Of a stretch of DNA of 64,000 nt, positions 63,510-64,000 are shown one piece after another. Under the pieces are notes generated by a model. That model made no database searches. It was not told the origin of the DNA and saw only the letters and a list, made by a program, of their open reading frames with translations. Position 1 is the stretch's first letter, and each line of letters opens with the position of its first letter. The DNA is from Thiorhodovibrio frisius. GTDB taxonomy: Bacteria > Pseudomonadota > Gammaproteobacteria > Chromatiales > Chromatiaceae. Both the position numbers and the translations under genes were made by a program. The stretch lies in NCBI RefSeq assembly GCF_033954835.1, contig NZ_CP121471.1:2164501-2228500 (forward strand), read 5' to 3'.

Positions 63510-64000
63510 ATGGCTGTTTGTTTGGTTTGTTTTTTCTCAACGCAGAGGCTCATGCCGGGGCGTGGCAATGCGCGCATCGCAGCAGATGCTGTGCGCGGGT
63601 GTCGGCGAGGCCCGGCTGCGCTGCCGGCCTTGCTACTGATCGGCCTGGTACTCTTTGGCAGCGGCTGCGCAACCACCCCAACCGGGCCTGGTGGCTTTGG
63701 CGGGGTCAGCGGGCTGCCCAGCACCCTGCTGGGGGGGGCCAGCATTGACGAGGCCCGCTCGGTTGCCATGGCCGCGGCGCTCAGCAAGGGCTGGGATCTG
63801 GTTCCGGCGGATGGTCCGGCGGATGGATCTGACACTGAGCAACAAAGGTTGATTCTTGAGCGCAGCATTTCCCCTGCGTCACCGCAGGCGGTCGCGCTTG
63901 GCACGCTGCCTGGCGGGCCGGCGCCCAAGGTGCAGGTGGAGGCCGATTTGGTTGAGCGCGAGACTGGCACCGAGGTTGGCCTGCGCGCCTTTATGGTGGT
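63510..64000 (+). CDS. Putative lipoprotein (partial, C-terminus beyond the window)
   Basis: The frame runs off the right edge. A long N-region precedes a hydrophobic stretch (LPALLLIGLVLFGSGC) with a lipobox-like cysteine near residue 57, so it is probably a lipoprotein. Following sequence: STLLGGASIDEARSVAMAAA, LSKGWDLVP and LEADLVER-like strands. An ATG at 63552 would give a shorter, more normal signal peptide. Family not recognised. Confidence 0.6.
   Translation, partial: MAVCLVCFFSTQRLMPGRGNARIAADAVRGCRRGPAALPALLLIGLVLFGSGCATTPTGPGGFGGVSGLPSTLLGGASIDEARSVAMAAALSKGWDLVPADGPADGSDTEQQRLILERSISPASPQAVALGTLPGGPAPKVQVEADLVERETGTEVGLRAFMV

Overview
The window looks like chromosome of a Gram-negative gammaproteobacterium with high GC. 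The direct evidence is an lptD outer-membrane LPS assembly gene, a tmRNA with the tag ANDDNYALAA, two RND efflux systems, and hemB, hemD, aroE, uvrC and pgsA of proteobacterial type. The multihaem cytochrome operon, periplasmic DsrE-like protein, SLAC1-type transporter and photooxidative-stress-type lipid genes would suit a purple sulfur bacterium (Chromatiales). That lineage is an inference; no photosynthesis gene is in the window.

Layout. 1-5.8 kb: partial lptD divergent from hemB-aroE-dehydrogenase. 6.2-8.6 kb: an electron-transfer operon (small membrane protein, four-helix b-type membrane protein, octahaem cytochrome c with a poly-aspartate tail), then a secreted four-EF-hand protein. 8.8-18.3 kb: intact genes (sulfotransferase, tandem SagB-type nitroreductase, DsrE, hemD, guanidinium/SMR exporter, YqhA) among many gene remnants. 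18.4-20.6 kb: a LysE exporter gene split by an IS110-family element whose removal restores the frame exactly. 20.8-24.1 kb: C_GCAxxG_C_C protein, YbaK and a GH13 amylase. 24.1-26.8 kb: a gene-poor segment with two DnaA boxes and broken recD2, transposase and integrase genes, ending at the tmRNA. 27.4-33.5 kb: DUF2919, then a FAD oxidoreductase-DUF1365-cyclopropane synthase operon behind a promoter resembling the RpoE/ECF11 consensus, DUF29 and a phosphodiesterase. 33.9-37.3 kb: family-5 UDG, uvrC, pgsA and tRNA-Gly, followed by a second integrase remnant. 37.9-41 kb: DUF6868, aldo/keto reductase, membrane protein, SDR. 41.3-45.8 kb: a P63C protein-DNA methyltransferase-endonuclease cassette. 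46-51.4 kb: a TetR-controlled RND pump. 51.6-60.8 kb: small zinc protein, metallophosphoesterase, PCD/PhhB, DUF4407 coiled-coil protein, phosphoglycosyl transferase and a second RND pump. 60.8-64 kb: a four-tRNA cluster (Lys, His, Arg, Pro), a DUF6858 protein, a SLAC1-type transporter and the start of a lipoprotein gene.

The most striking general property is the density of broken genes between 8.8 and 41.3 kb: about fifteen recognisable remnants, several ending at sharp junctions and two lying beside classical integration targets (the tmRNA 3' end and tRNA-Gly). The strongest leads are the IS110 element in lysE with its putative bridge-RNA region, the P63C/methyltransferase/nuclease cassette with an upstream repeated operator, and the octahaem cytochrome with a 20-residue acidic tail next to an EF-hand protein.
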